Of a DNA stretch of 64,000 nucleotides, positions 1 to 7,781 are shown piece by piece; the stretch's first letter is position 1, and each line of letters opens with the position of its first letter. Position numbers and translations under genes: made by a program. A model generated the notes under the pieces. The model was not told the DNA's origin. It searched no databases and worked only from the letters and a program-made list of their open reading frames with translations. The stretch covers positions 2,170,001-2,234,000 of the forward strand of contig NZ_CP022600.1 of the NCBI RefSeq assembly GCF_002952215.1, written 5' to 3'. The DNA is from Porphyrobacter sp. HT-58-2 (GTDB lineage Bacteria; Pseudomonadota; Alphaproteobacteria; Sphingomonadales; Sphingomonadaceae).

Positions 1-947
1 ATGTGATCATCATGGGCGAGGATGTCGGCTATTTCGGCGGCGTGTTCCGCGCCACGGCTGGCCTTCAGGCCAAGCACGGCAAGACCCGGGTGTTCGACAC
101 GCCGATCTCCGAATGCGGGATCATCGGCGTGGCCGTGGGGATGGGGGCCTACGGCCTGCGCCCTGTGCCGGAAATCCAGTTCGCCGATTACATCTATCCC
201 GGCCTCGACCAGCTGATCTCCGAAGCCGCGCGCCTGCGTTACCGCTCTGCGGGCGATTACATCGCGCCGCTGACCGTGCGCTCGCCCTTCGGCGGGGGGA
301 TCTTCGGCGGCCAGACGCACAGCCAGTCGCCCGAGGCGCTGTTCACCCATGTCTCGGGCCTCAAGACCGTGATCCCCTCCACGCCCCACGATGCCAAGGG
401 GCTGCTGATTTCGGCGATCGAAGACAATGATCCCGTGATCTTCTTCGAGCCCAAGCGCATCTATAACGGGCCGTTTTCGGGCTATTACGACAAGCCGGTC
501 GAGCCGTGGAAGAAGCACGCCGATAGCGTGGTGCCCGAGGGCTATTACAAGGTGCCGCTCGGCAAGGCACGCATCGTGCAGGAAGGTGAGGCGCTGACCG
601 TGCTGGCCTATGGCACGATGGTCCACGTGGCCGAAGCGGTGTGCAAGGCCAAGGGCGTCGATGCCGAAATCCTCGACCTGCGCACGCTGGTGCCGCTCGA
701 CATCAAGGCGATCGAGGCCTCGGTCGCAAAGACCGGGCGCTGCCTGATCGTCCACGAAGCAACCCGCACCTCCGGCTTCGGCGCGGAACTCTCGGCGCTC
801 GTCACCGAACGCTGCTTCTACCACCTCGAAGCGCCAGTGGAACGCGTCACCGGCTTCGACACGCCCTATCCCCACAGCCTCGAATGGGCCTATTTCCCCG
901 GCCCCGTCCGCATCGGCGAGGCGATCGACAAGCTTCTCAAGGACTGA
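1..947 (+). CDS. Branched-chain 2-oxoacid dehydrogenase E1 beta subunit (5' truncated)
   Basis: This is the beta chain of the thiamine-dependent decarboxylase of the branched-chain 2-oxoacid dehydrogenase complex, which with E1 alpha decarboxylates keto acids from Val, Leu and Ile. The frame is open at the window edge, so the real start lies upstream; about 314 residues are visible and the family is usually 330-350. The first half is the transketolase-type pyrimidine-binding domain (IMGEDVGYFGGVF, then IQFADYIYPGLDQLISEAARLR). The C-terminal transketolase domain follows (KARIVQEGEALTVLAYGTM, ending FPGPVRIGEAIDKLL). It ends 4 bases before the E2 gene, so the two are surely co-transcribed. A pyruvate-type E1 beta is the alternative; the IYNGPFSGYYDKPVEPWKKH segment fits the branched-chain enzyme better. 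Confidence 0.9.
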   Translation, partial: VIIMGEDVGYFGGVFRATAGLQAKHGKTRVFDTPISECGIIGVAVGMGAYGLRPVPEIQFADYIYPGLDQLISEAARLRYRSAGDYIAPLTVRSPFGGGIFGGQTHSQSPEALFTHVSGLKTVIPSTPHDAKGLLISAIEDNDPVIFFEPKRIYNGPFSGYYDKPVEPWKKHADSVVPEGYYKVPLGKARIVQEGEALTVLAYGTMVHVAEAVCKAKGVDAEILDLRTLVPLDIKAIEASVAKTGRCLIVHEATRTSGFGAELSALVTERCFYHLEAPVERVTGFDTPYPHSLEWAYFPGPVRIGEAIDKLLKD

Positions 948-951
948 CCCG

Positions 952-2229
952 ATGGCCAAGTTCATTTTCAAGATGCCCGACGTGGGCGAAGGCGTGGCCG
1001 AGGCGGAAGTCGTCGAATGGCACATCAAGGTCGGCGACCGGGTCGAGGAGGATCAGCACCTTGTCGACGTGATGACCGACAAGGCCACCATCGACATCGA
1101 AAGCCCTGTGGCGGGGACGGTGGTCGAAGTGGCGGGCGAAGTCGGCGATGTGATCGCGATTGGTTCGATGCTGCTGGTGATCGAGGTTGAAGGCGAGGTC
1201 TCTGAAGAACAGGCCGAGGCTGCTGCCGAGCAGATCGAAGACGAGATGTCGGATGCGGACGAGGCGGAGGAGGCAGTTGCGCCTGAACCCGTTCGTGCTG
1301 AGCCTGTGGAAGCCCCCGCTTCGCCTGCGCCCGCGCCTGCTCCGGTGGTCGTTGCGCACAAGGTTCTCGCCAGCCCCGCCGTGCGCCAGCGCGCGCGCGA
1401 TCTCGGGATCGATCTGGCAGAGGTAAAGCCCGCCGAGGATGGCCGGGTGCGTCACGGCGATCTTGATGCGTTTCTCGCCTATAACGTCGGCAGCGGTTTT
1501 GGCGCCGCGGGCAAGGCACGAGCGGACGAAACCATCAAGGTCATTGGCCTGCGCAAGCGCATCGCTCAGAACATGGCGGCGGCCAAACGTCACATTCCGC
1601 ACTTTACCTATGTCGAGGAATGCGACGTCACCGATCTCGAAACCCTGCGCGCGCAATTGAACGCTGGCCGGGGCGAGCGGCCCAAGCTCACCATGCTCCC
1701 CCTGCTGATCCGGGCGATCTGCAAGGCGTTGCCCGACTACCCGATGATCAACGCGCGCTATGACGACGAGGCGGGCGTGGTGACGCGCTATGGCAGCGTG
1801 CATCTCGGCATGGCGGCGCAGACCGATTCGGGCCTGATGGTGCCGGTGATTCGCGACGCACAGGCGAAGAACCTGTGGCAACTTGCCAGGGAGATCGGCC
1901 GCCTGGCCGAGGGCGCGCGCAGCGGCAAGGCGACTTCGGAGGAACTCTCCGGCTCGACGTTGACGATTACTTCGCTCGGGCCGCTCGGCGGGGTTGCGAC
2001 CACGCCGGTGATCAACCGGCCAGAGGTGGCGATCATCGGCCCCAACCGCATCGTCGAGCGTCCGATGTTCGTTTCCGACGGCATGGGCGGCGAGCGAATC
2101 GCCAAACGCAAGCTGATGAACATCTCGATTTCCTGCGATCACCGCGTGGTAGACGGACACGACGCGGCAAGCTTCGTGCAGGCCATCAAGCGGCTGATCG
2201 AAACGCCTGCTCTGTTGCTGGTCGACTAG
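952..2229 (+). CDS. Dihydrolipoamide acyltransferase E2 of the branched-chain 2-oxoacid dehydrogenase
   Basis: This E2 core protein (425 aa) carries the acyl group on lipoate and passes it to CoA. Residues 1-78 form the lipoyl domain, with the lipoylated lysine predicted at K44 in VMTDKATIDIE. A peripheral-subunit-binding domain lies near 139-175 (LASPAVRQRARDLGIDL). The acyltransferase domain runs from about 190 to the end, with the catalytic DHRVVDG motif near the C terminus. The acidic and Ala/Pro-rich linker at about 80-137 contains PVRAEPVEAP (residues 112-121), which looks like a translated REP element. The gene starts 4 bases after E1 beta. No E3 gene follows; a tRNA does. Confidence 0.93.
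   Translation: MAKFIFKMPDVGEGVAEAEVVEWHIKVGDRVEEDQHLVDVMTDKATIDIESPVAGTVVEVAGEVGDVIAIGSMLLVIEVEGEVSEEQAEAAAEQIEDEMSDADEAEEAVAPEPVRAEPVEAPASPAPAPAPVVVAHKVLASPAVRQRARDLGIDLAEVKPAEDGRVRHGDLDAFLAYNVGSGFGAAGKARADETIKVIGLRKRIAQNMAAAKRHIPHFTYVEECDVTDLETLRAQLNAGRGERPKLTMLPLLIRAICKALPDYPMINARYDDEAGVVTRYGSVHLGMAAQTDSGLMVPVIRDAQAKNLWQLAREIGRLAEGARSGKATSEELSGSTLTITSLGPLGGVATTPVINRPEVAIIGPNRIVERPMFVSDGMGGERIAKRKLMNISISCDHRVVDGHDAASFVQAIKRLIETPALLLVD
1286..1314 (+). repeat. REP-like element inside the E2 coding frame
   Basis: The segment beginning CCCGTTCGTGCTGAGCCTG resembles the dispersed REP-type repeat of sphingomonad genomes and shares the CCGTTCGTG head with copies at 7663, 13532 and 52280. Here it is read in frame as PVRAEPVEAP inside the flexible linker of the E2 protein, where an extra low-complexity stretch would be tolerated. 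Recognition is by eye, not by a repeat search. Confidence 0.55.
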
Positions 2230-2264
2230 GCGAAAAATTTGCGCCGGGGGCGGTGACAGGGGCG

Positions 2265-2293
2265 TTGACAGCCCGCTGCACCGGCCCTAATGG
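2265..2293 (+). promoter_or_regulatory. Putative sigma-70-type promoter of tRNA-Asp
   Basis: A consensus -35 hexamer TTGACA at 2265-2270 is followed, after exactly 17 bases, by TAATGG at 2288-2293. This places transcription start about 45 bases before the tRNA. There is no other gene it could serve. Confidence 0.6.
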
Positions 2294-2347
2294 CGCTGCT
2301 CCACGAGCGGGACGGCAGCGCCGGAACACTCGGTCAGGACAAGATGC

Positions 2348-2424
2348 GCGGGTGTAGCTCAGTCGGTTAGAGCGCCGGCCTGTCACGCCGGAGGTCGCGG
2401 GTTCGAGCCCCGTCACTCGCGCCA
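2348..2424 (+). tRNA. tRNA-Asp (GTC)
   Basis: The 77-base cloverleaf has acceptor GCGGGTG pairing with CACTCGC (one G-T), a D arm with AGCTCAGTCGGTTAGAGC, anticodon loop CTGTCAC with anticodon GTC, and a T arm with GGTTCGAGCC. The 3' end is G plus an encoded CCA. Confidence 0.97.
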
Positions 2425-2468
2425 CTTGTCCAACGGAACGCCCTTAAGGGCATTGGCAAAGGCGGGCG

Positions 2469-2714
2469 TCAGTCCGCCTTTTCTTTTTCCGGTTCCGGCG
2501 CGTTCCAGCGGCCCGTCTCCATCCAGATCAGAAATCGCTTGAGCGGCAGCAGCCAGACGAGGCCAAGCACGACATAGACGACGGTTTGTGCGCCGCCCGA
2601 CCAGCTGCCGATGATGCCGGGCGCATAGCGGGCGATCACCACGCCATAGATGATCAGCAGGACGAACAGGCCGACGATGCCGAAGGGGATTCGCCAGGTG
2701 GGGGTCTCGCGCAT
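2469..2714 (-). CDS. DUF2842 family small membrane protein
   Basis: This 81-residue protein has two predicted hydrophobic helices, about residues 11-30 (GIVGLFVLLIIYGVVIARY) and 42-60 (TVVYVVLGLVWLLPLKRFL), then a charged tail ending EPEKEKAD. Length and the WLLPLKRFLIWMETGRW segment match DUF2842, an uncharacterised inner-membrane family of alphaproteobacteria. Its ATG overlaps the stop codon of fau by one base (TAATG), so the two are translationally coupled. No function can be assigned. Confidence 0.8.
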   Translation of the reverse strand: MRETPTWRIPFGIVGLFVLLIIYGVVIARYAPGIIGSWSGGAQTVVYVVLGLVWLLPLKRFLIWMETGRWNAPEPEKEKAD

Positions 2715-3292
2715 TACAGGGTTCCGTAAATCCGGGTGGGGGTGACGACTGCATCGAGCGTAATGTCATGCGGTTCGGTCGGCAGGGCCTCGCAGGCTTG
2801 CGCGTCCCATGCCAGCCCAACGGCGAGAGTGGGGCGATGTTCCGCCAGCCAGCGATCATAATGCCCGCCGCCTTGCCCCAGTCGCGCGCCCCCGGCGGTG
2901 AAGCCCACCAGCGGGACGAACAGGACATCTGGCACCAGCGGCTCGGCGTCGGGCCCGGGCTGGAGGATGCGGTTGGGGCCGGGGGCAAGGTCGCTGTCTG
3001 TGTGCGGATCGCTGTAACGCGCAAAGGCCATCGGCGCATCGGGTGCGGCAAAACGCGGGAGGGCAATTCTATGTCCGGCTTCGTGAAAGAAGCGCGCATA
3101 GCCGCCGGTCGGTGCTTCGTAGGGCCCCGCGTGATAGAGACCGATCACCGCCTCATCCCCGATCCGCGCGAGCAGCGGCGCAGGCGGGCGATGGAACAAC
3201 AGCCCGCGGATGTTGTCTGGCAGCGCCTCGACATGAGCGCGGCGTGCGGCGCGGAGCTGTTTGCGAAGTTCGGTTTTGGCGGGGTCGGTCAT
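2714..3292 (-). CDS. fau: 5-formyltetrahydrofolate cyclo-ligase
   Basis: This cytosolic enzyme (192 aa) converts 5-formyltetrahydrofolate to 5,10-methenyltetrahydrofolate with ATP. The family signature LGQGGGHYDRW lies near residue 138, and the N-terminal basic helix KTELRKQLRAARRAH is typical. The order zapA - 6S RNA - fau is conserved in many proteobacteria (ygfA in E. coli), which supports both this call and the 6S RNA call. DUF2842 follows with a one-base overlap. Confidence 0.92.
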   Translation of the reverse strand: MTDPAKTELRKQLRAARRAHVEALPDNIRGLLFHRPPAPLLARIGDEAVIGLYHAGPYEAPTGGYARFFHEAGHRIALPRFAAPDAPMAFARYSDPHTDSDLAPGPNRILQPGPDAEPLVPDVLFVPLVGFTAGGARLGQGGGHYDRWLAEHRPTLAVGLAWDAQACEALPTEPHDITLDAVVTPTRIYGTL

Positions 3293-3312
3293 TACACCCT
3301 TAGCGGTAGGCT

Positions 3313-3453
3313 ACGGCCCACGGGGCCGCAAGGGCGACCGCCCGCCCGCAGCGGGCGCAGCTTGCTGCGCGTCTAGCGAGGATCGCAGCCCGGACGGGCT
3401 GCGAAAAGCAAAAAACGGCCCACGGGGCCGCAAGGGCGACCGCCCGCCCGCAG
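3313..3453. repeat. 39-bp direct repeat pair, GC-rich
   Basis: An identical 39-base sequence occurs at 3313-3351 and 3415-3453, starting ACGGCCCACGGGGCCGCAAG. Between them is a perfect hairpin CGCAGCCC-GGAC-GGGCTGCG (about 3385-3404). Each copy carries the inverted repeat CGGCCC-CGT-GGGCCG on the minus strand, but only the 3415 copy is followed by a T run. I see no coding potential in 3293-3520; open frames here are GC-rich artefacts. Confidence 0.8.
3409..3430 (-). terminator. Rho-independent terminator downstream of 6S RNA
   Basis: On the minus strand CGGCCC-CGT-GGGCCG is followed directly by TTTTTTG, a strong intrinsic terminator. It would end transcription coming from zapA and 6S RNA before fau, so fau may have its own promoter. 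Confidence 0.75.
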
Positions 3454-3529
3454 GGGTGGCCCTGAAAGGGCCGGGCCCCCGGAGGAAAGCCAAGCGCGCG
3501 GATGCGCGCGCCGGCGCTTGAGGCCAACA

Positions 3530-3670
3530 AATAGAGTGGCGGAACCACCATGGGTCGTTTGCGCTAGAAATCCTCTGACGCGTGGTACGTCAGGTGGGCG
3601 CCGTATACCCAAGCCTTCCGGACGAACCAGCAGGCGAGGGCAGGGACAACTCCCATTTGGATTACTTATA
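3530..3670 (-). ncRNA. ssrS: 6S RNA (approximate ends)
   Basis: 6S RNA binds the housekeeping RNA polymerase holoenzyme in stationary phase. On the minus strand this interval contains GGTTCGTCCGGAAGGCTT, close to the E. coli 6S segment GGTCCGTCCGAGAAGCCTT. A possible closing stem pairs ATGGG-AG-TTGT (about 3647-3657) with ACGACCCAT (about 3550-3558). A GTGG-TTCCG-CCAC hairpin lies at the 3' end. The location between zapA and fau on the same strand is the classic 6S position. The ends are estimates; a covariance search (Rfam RF00013) would settle them. Confidence 0.75.
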
Positions 3671-3722
3671 GCCTCAGGGATATTCAATCGGCTCGTGCCG
3701 GGCAGTCCCGCCGCCCTGCTAT

Positions 3723-4217
3723 TTAGGCGCTGAAGATGGCGGCTTCAAGCTCGGCCGCACTTGCTTCGGCACGGGTGGCAAGGGCTTCAAGGCGATCGGC
3801 CAGGTCGGACGGCGCGCTGGGAGCTGCGACCGGGTCACCGAACAGGTCGATCTGCGGCGCTGATGGTGAGGGCGAAGGCCGCTTCGCGGCCTCCCGCGCG
3901 GCGGCAAGATCTGCTTCAAGAGCGACGATGGCGCTACGCAGAGCCTCAACTGCTTCAGCATCGGCCGGATCGGTGGACGGGGCTGTTGGTGCGGACTGCG
4001 CGGCTTCTGCGAGGCGCTTCCTTGCCTCGGTCAGTTCATCGGCGAGAAACAGCGCGGCAAACAGCAGGTTCTGCGCTTCCAGCGGCGCGCGCGACGTTCC
4101 CAGCTGCGCATATTTCTCGGCAATGATTGCGCCGAGTGCAGCAACATGTGCTTCCTCGCCATCGGCGCAGGCCACCGTGTAGCTTTTCGGGCCGATGGTC
4201 AGCGTGACAGTGCTCAT
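3723..4217 (-). CDS. zapA: Cell division protein ZapA
   Basis: ZapA binds FtsZ and bundles protofilaments at the division ring. The N-terminal ~90 residues carry the family pattern (VTLTIGPKSYTVACADGEE, then LLFAALFLADELTEARKRLAE). The protein is long (164 aa; the core family is about 100) because of an Ala/Glu-rich C-terminal coiled coil (VEALRSAIVALEADLAAAREAAKR, ADRLEALATRAEASAAELEAA). It is preceded 6 bases upstream by a small coiled-coil gene and followed by 6S RNA. Confidence 0.88.
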   Translation of the reverse strand: MSTVTLTIGPKSYTVACADGEEAHVAALGAIIAEKYAQLGTSRAPLEAQNLLFAALFLADELTEARKRLAEAAQSAPTAPSTDPADAEAVEALRSAIVALEADLAAAREAAKRPSPSPSAPQIDLFGDPVAAPSAPSDLADRLEALATRAEASAAELEAAIFSA

Positions 4218-4223
4218 CGCGCG

Positions 4224-4439
4224 CTATTCCTCGAGGCGGGCCAGCAGATCGTCAAGTTCACGCAGACTGTCAGAGACTTGCTCGCGCAACTTTTCATGGG
4301 CGTTGACCAGTTCCACCACCCGTGCCGATCCGCCCGATGATCGCGCCTCGACATCCGGGAGGGCAACCCGCGCGGCATCGATCCGCGCCATGGCGGCCTC
4401 GATGCGTCCAAGTGCGCTTGCAATGCGATCTGCGCTCAT
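4224..4439 (-). CDS. Small coiled-coil protein upstream of zapA
   Basis: This 71-residue protein (MSADRIASALGRIEAAMARI... ending LRELDDLLARLEE) is almost entirely predicted amphipathic helix. It ends 6 bases before zapA, so they form one transcript. I chose ATG at 4439; an in-frame TTG at 4457 (adding VSNAL) with an AAGG-like ribosome site is possible. Position and coiled-coil character suggest a ZapA/FtsZ-associated role, which is inference only. Confidence 0.7.
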   Translation of the reverse strand: MSADRIASALGRIEAAMARIDAARVALPDVEARSSGGSARVVELVNAHEKLREQVSDSLRELDDLLARLEE

Positions 4440-4649
4440 GAGCGCGTTCGATACCAACAGAAGCCTTCACACGCAAAGCCTTGGGGCGGGCTGTTGATAA
4501 GTGACACGCACTTCGCGCCGTTCCAACGGGTTGCAGGCTGCGCACGCAAGGTTGACCTCCCCCTTGGCCTCGGCAATGGCACGCCCACCGTAACCGGGGC
4601 CGAATCGCGCGCGATGGCGCGGCGGCTCCCGCAGGAGAATTGCGTGCCG

Positions 4650-6626
4650 ATGAGCCTTGATGCCGCCCGCCTCCAGCCGATGGCCAATGCCATCCGCGCC
4701 CTGTCGATGGACGCGGTCGAAGCCGCCAATTCGGGACACCCGGGGATGCCGATGGGCATGGCCGACGTCGCAACCGTGCTGTTCACGCAGCATCTGAAGT
4801 TTGATCCCAGCGCGCCGCACTGGGCCGATCGCGACCGCTTCGTGCTGTCTGCGGGGCATGGCTCTATGCTGATCTACAGCCTTCTGTACCTCACGGGCTA
4901 TGCCGCGCCGACGATTGATGACATCCGCAACTTCCGGCAGCTTTCCAGTCCCTGTGCCGGCCACCCGGAAAACTTCCTGCTCGACGGGGTGGAATGCACC
5001 ACCGGCCCGCTGGGCCAGGGGATCGCGATGGCGGTCGGCATGGCTATGGCCGAGCGGCACCTGAATGCCGTGTTCGGTGACGATCTGGTCAACCACCGCA
5101 CCTGGGTGATCGCGGGCGACGGCTGCCTGATGGAGGGCATCAACCACGAAGCGATCGGGCTGGCGGGGCATCTAGGCCTTGGTCATCTCAACGTGCTGTG
5201 GGACGACAACCGCATCACCATCGACGGCGCGACCGATCTGTCGACCTCGGAGGACATCAAGGCCCGTTATGCCGCGACCGGGTGGCACGTCACCGAGTGT
5301 GACGGCCATGACTTCGCCGATATCGACCGGGCGCTGGCTGAGGCGAAGGCCGATCCGCGCCCCTCGCTTGTCGCCTGCCGTACGCTGATCGGCAAGGGCG
5401 CCCCCAACAAGCAGGGTACCAGTGCCACCCACGGCTCGCCGCTGGGCGCTGCCGAAGTCGCCGCCGCGCGCGAGGCGCTGGGCTGGACGGCTGCACCGTT
5501 CGAAATTCCGTCCGAGATCCTCGCTGACTGGCACATGGCGGGTGAGCCGGGCCGCCGCGCGCACGGCACCTGGGCGGGCCATCTCGAAGCCAGCCCCCGC
5601 AAGGCCGAGTTCGAACGCCGCATGGCAGGCGGCTTGCCCGAAGGCTTCAGCCTCGATGCGCACATCGACGCGCTGCTCGCCAATCCGCAGAAAATCGCCA
5701 CCCGCAAGGCGAGCGAAATCGCGCTTGCCGCGATCAACCCGCAGCTGCCCGACACCATCGGTGGCAGCGCCGACCTGACGGGATCGAACAACACCCTGGC
5801 GGGCGGGATCGGCACCTTTGCGAAGGACGATTATTCCGGCCGCTACGTCTATTACGGCATCCGCGAATTCGGCATGGCCGCGGCGATGAACGGCATGGCG
5901 CTGCATGGCGGCGTGATTCCCTATGGCGGCACCTTTCTCGTCTTTACGGACTATGCCCGCGGCGCGATCCGTTTGTCGGCGCTCCAGCATTGCCGCGTGG
6001 TCTATGTGATGACCCATGATTCCATCGGGCTTGGCGAGGACGGGCCGACCCACCAGCCGGTCGAGCATCTCGCCTCGCTGCGGGCGATGCCGAACCTGTT
6101 GGTGATGCGTCCGGCCGATGCAGTCGAGACGGCCGAGTGCTGGCAGATTGCGCTGGAGCAGAAGGATCGCCCGACGGTGCTGGCGCTGACCCGCCAGAAC
6201 CTGCCGCAGCTGCGGCTTGAAGCGGGCGAGAACCTCTCGGCCAAGGGTGGCTACCGGCTCAAGGCCGCCGAAGCCTCGCGCAAGGTCGTGCTGCTCGCCA
6301 CCGGATCGGAAGTGGAGCTGGCGATGGCTTGCGCTGCGCAGCTGGAAGGGCAGGGCGTGGGGGCGGACGTCGTGTCGATGGTCTGTACCGAACTGTTCGA
6401 CGAGCAGCCCGCGGACTACCGCGCCGACCTGCTGCCACAGGACGCGCTGATCGTTTCGGTAGAGGCGGCGAGCACCTTTGGCTGGCAGCGCTACACCGGC
6501 ACCACCGGCCTCAATATCGGGATCGACAGCTTCGGCGCTTCGGCCCCGGCGGGCGATCTGTTCGCCCATTTTGGTTTCGCAGCGGATAAAATTGTTCCGC
6601 AAATCCTGAACAAATTGAACGCTTAA
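4650..6626 (+). CDS. tkt: Transketolase
   Basis: This thiamine-diphosphate enzyme (658 aa) moves two-carbon units between sugar phosphates in the pentose phosphate pathway. The N-terminal domain has NSGHPGMPMGMAD and the cofactor motif GDGCLMEGINHEA (about residues 156-168). The middle domain has IREFGMAAAMNGMALHGG and THDSIGLGEDGPTHQPVEH; the C-terminal domain ends the protein. The frame is open upstream to 4494, but the first transketolase-like residues start at ATG 4650, preceded by GCAGGAGAAT. It heads a run of glycolytic genes and is divergent from the zapA unit. Confidence 0.96.
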   Translation: MSLDAARLQPMANAIRALSMDAVEAANSGHPGMPMGMADVATVLFTQHLKFDPSAPHWADRDRFVLSAGHGSMLIYSLLYLTGYAAPTIDDIRNFRQLSSPCAGHPENFLLDGVECTTGPLGQGIAMAVGMAMAERHLNAVFGDDLVNHRTWVIAGDGCLMEGINHEAIGLAGHLGLGHLNVLWDDNRITIDGATDLSTSEDIKARYAATGWHVTECDGHDFADIDRALAEAKADPRPSLVACRTLIGKGAPNKQGTSATHGSPLGAAEVAAAREALGWTAAPFEIPSEILADWHMAGEPGRRAHGTWAGHLEASPRKAEFERRMAGGLPEGFSLDAHIDALLANPQKIATRKASEIALAAINPQLPDTIGGSADLTGSNNTLAGGIGTFAKDDYSGRYVYYGIREFGMAAAMNGMALHGGVIPYGGTFLVFTDYARGAIRLSALQHCRVVYVMTHDSIGLGEDGPTHQPVEHLASLRAMPNLLVMRPADAVETAECWQIALEQKDRPTVLALTRQNLPQLRLEAGENLSAKGGYRLKAAEASRKVVLLATGSEVELAMACAAQLEGQGVGADVVSMVCTELFDEQPADYRADLLPQDALIVSVEAASTFGWQRYTGTTGLNIGIDSFGASAPAGDLFAHFGFAADKIVPQILNKLNA

Positions 6627-6641
6627 GCAGGAGAACCTCTC

Positions 6642-7649
6642 ATGGCCACCAAAGTTGCCATCAATGGCTTTGGCCGCATCGGCCGCCTTGTCGCTCGCGC
6701 TATCCTAGAGCGGACCGACCACGATCTCGATCTCGTCGCGATCAACGACCTTGCCGATGCCAAGGCCAATGCTCTGCTGTTTGCGCATGACTCGATCCAC
6801 GGGCGCTTCAATGGGGATGTGACCGCCGATGGCGATGCGATCATCGTCAATGGCAAGCGCATCGCCGTGACCAAGGAGCGCGATCCCGCCAATCTGCCGC
6901 ACGCGGCAATGGGCGTTGATATCGTGCTGGAATGCACTGGCTTCTTCCAGTCGGACGAAGCGAGCCGGCCCCATCTGGCCGCCGGGGCCAAGCGCGTGCT
7001 GATTTCTGCGCCTGCAACCGGTGTTTCCAAGACCATCGTCTATGGGGTGAACCACGAAACCCTGACGGCTGAGGACGTGATCATCTCCAACGCGAGCTGT
7101 ACCACCAACTGCCTTGCGCCGGTCGCCAAGGTGCTGAACGACGTGATCGGGATCGAACGCGGGTTCATGACCACGATCCATAGCTACACCAACGACCAGC
7201 GTATGCTCGACCAGATCCACTCCGATCTGCGCCGCGCCCGTGCAGGCGCGCAGAACATGATCCCGACCACCACTGGCGCCGCGCGTGCGGTGGGTCTGGT
7301 GCTGCCCGAACTGAAGGGCAAGCTCGATGGTTCGTCGGTCCGCGTGCCGACCCCCAATGTCTCCATGGTCGATCTCGTCTTCGTGCCGAGCCGCGATACC
7401 ACCGCGGAGGAAATCAACGCGGCCCTCAAGGCCGCAGCGGAAGGCGCCATGAAGGGTGTGCTCGACTATACCGACCAGCCGCTGGTTTCGAGCGATTTCA
7501 ATCACTACCCGGCGTCTTCTACCGTCGATTCGCTGGAAACCAGCGTGATGGAAGGCAAGCTCGCCCGCGTGGTCAGCTGGTATGACAATGAATGGGGCTT
7601 CTCCAACCGGATGATCGACACCGCCGGGGTGATGGCGAAGTTTCTTTAA
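6642..7649 (+). CDS. gap: Glyceraldehyde-3-phosphate dehydrogenase, type I
   Basis: This enzyme (335 aa) oxidises and phosphorylates glyceraldehyde 3-phosphate with NAD. The Rossmann motif is [10 protein letters not shown] near the N terminus, the catalytic cysteine is C153 in [12 protein letters not shown], and the C terminus has [16 protein letters not shown]. It starts 15 bases after tkt with a GCAGGAGAA ribosome site, so the two are co-transcribed; a REP element then separates it from pgk. Confidence 0.97.
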   Translation: MATKVAINGFGRIGRLVARAILERTDHDLDLVAINDLADAKANALLFAHDSIHGRFNGDVTADGDAIIVNGKRIAVTKERDPANLPHAAMGVDIVLECTGFFQSDEASRPHLAAGAKRVLISAPATGVSKTIVYGVNHETLTAEDVIISNASCTTNCLAPVAKVLNDVIGIERGFMTTIHSYTNDQRMLDQIHSDLRRARAGAQNMIPTTTGAARAVGLVLPELKGKLDGSSVRVPTPNVSMVDLVFVPSRDTTAEEINAALKAAAEGAMKGVLDYTDQPLVSSDFNHYPASSTVDSLETSVMEGKLARVVSWYDNEWGFSNRMIDTAGVMAKFL

Positions 7650-7662
7650 AACTCCCGACAGC

Positions 7663-7707
7663 ACCGTTCGTGTCGAGCGAAGTCGAGACACTGCCCGACG
7701 CGAACGG
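7663..7707. repeat. REP-like element between gap and pgk
   Basis: CGTTCGTGTCGAGCGAAGTC and following bases match copies at 13532 and 52280. A shortened inverted partner (GCGAACGG) ends near 7707. It sits inside the transcribed gap-pgk spacer, so it could act as an RNA-stabilising hairpin. Confidence 0.7.
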
Positions 7708-7781
7708 TTCTCGAAGGCTATACTGGGGCCACCCGCCTGATGGTCGGGCGGTGGGCTCGAACCGAACGGATATGTTGGCCG

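Noticed and set aside
937..2160. 407-residue minus-strand open frame
   Set aside because: Antisense shadow of the E2 gene caused by high GC at third positions.
3261..3551. Short open frames on both strands between fau and 6S RNA
   Set aside because: They fall in the GC-rich duplicated repeat and encode Arg/Gly/Pro-rich low-complexity sequence.
4494..4649. N-terminal extension of transketolase
   Set aside because: The 52 extra codons do not resemble the family and a good ribosome site precedes ATG 4650.
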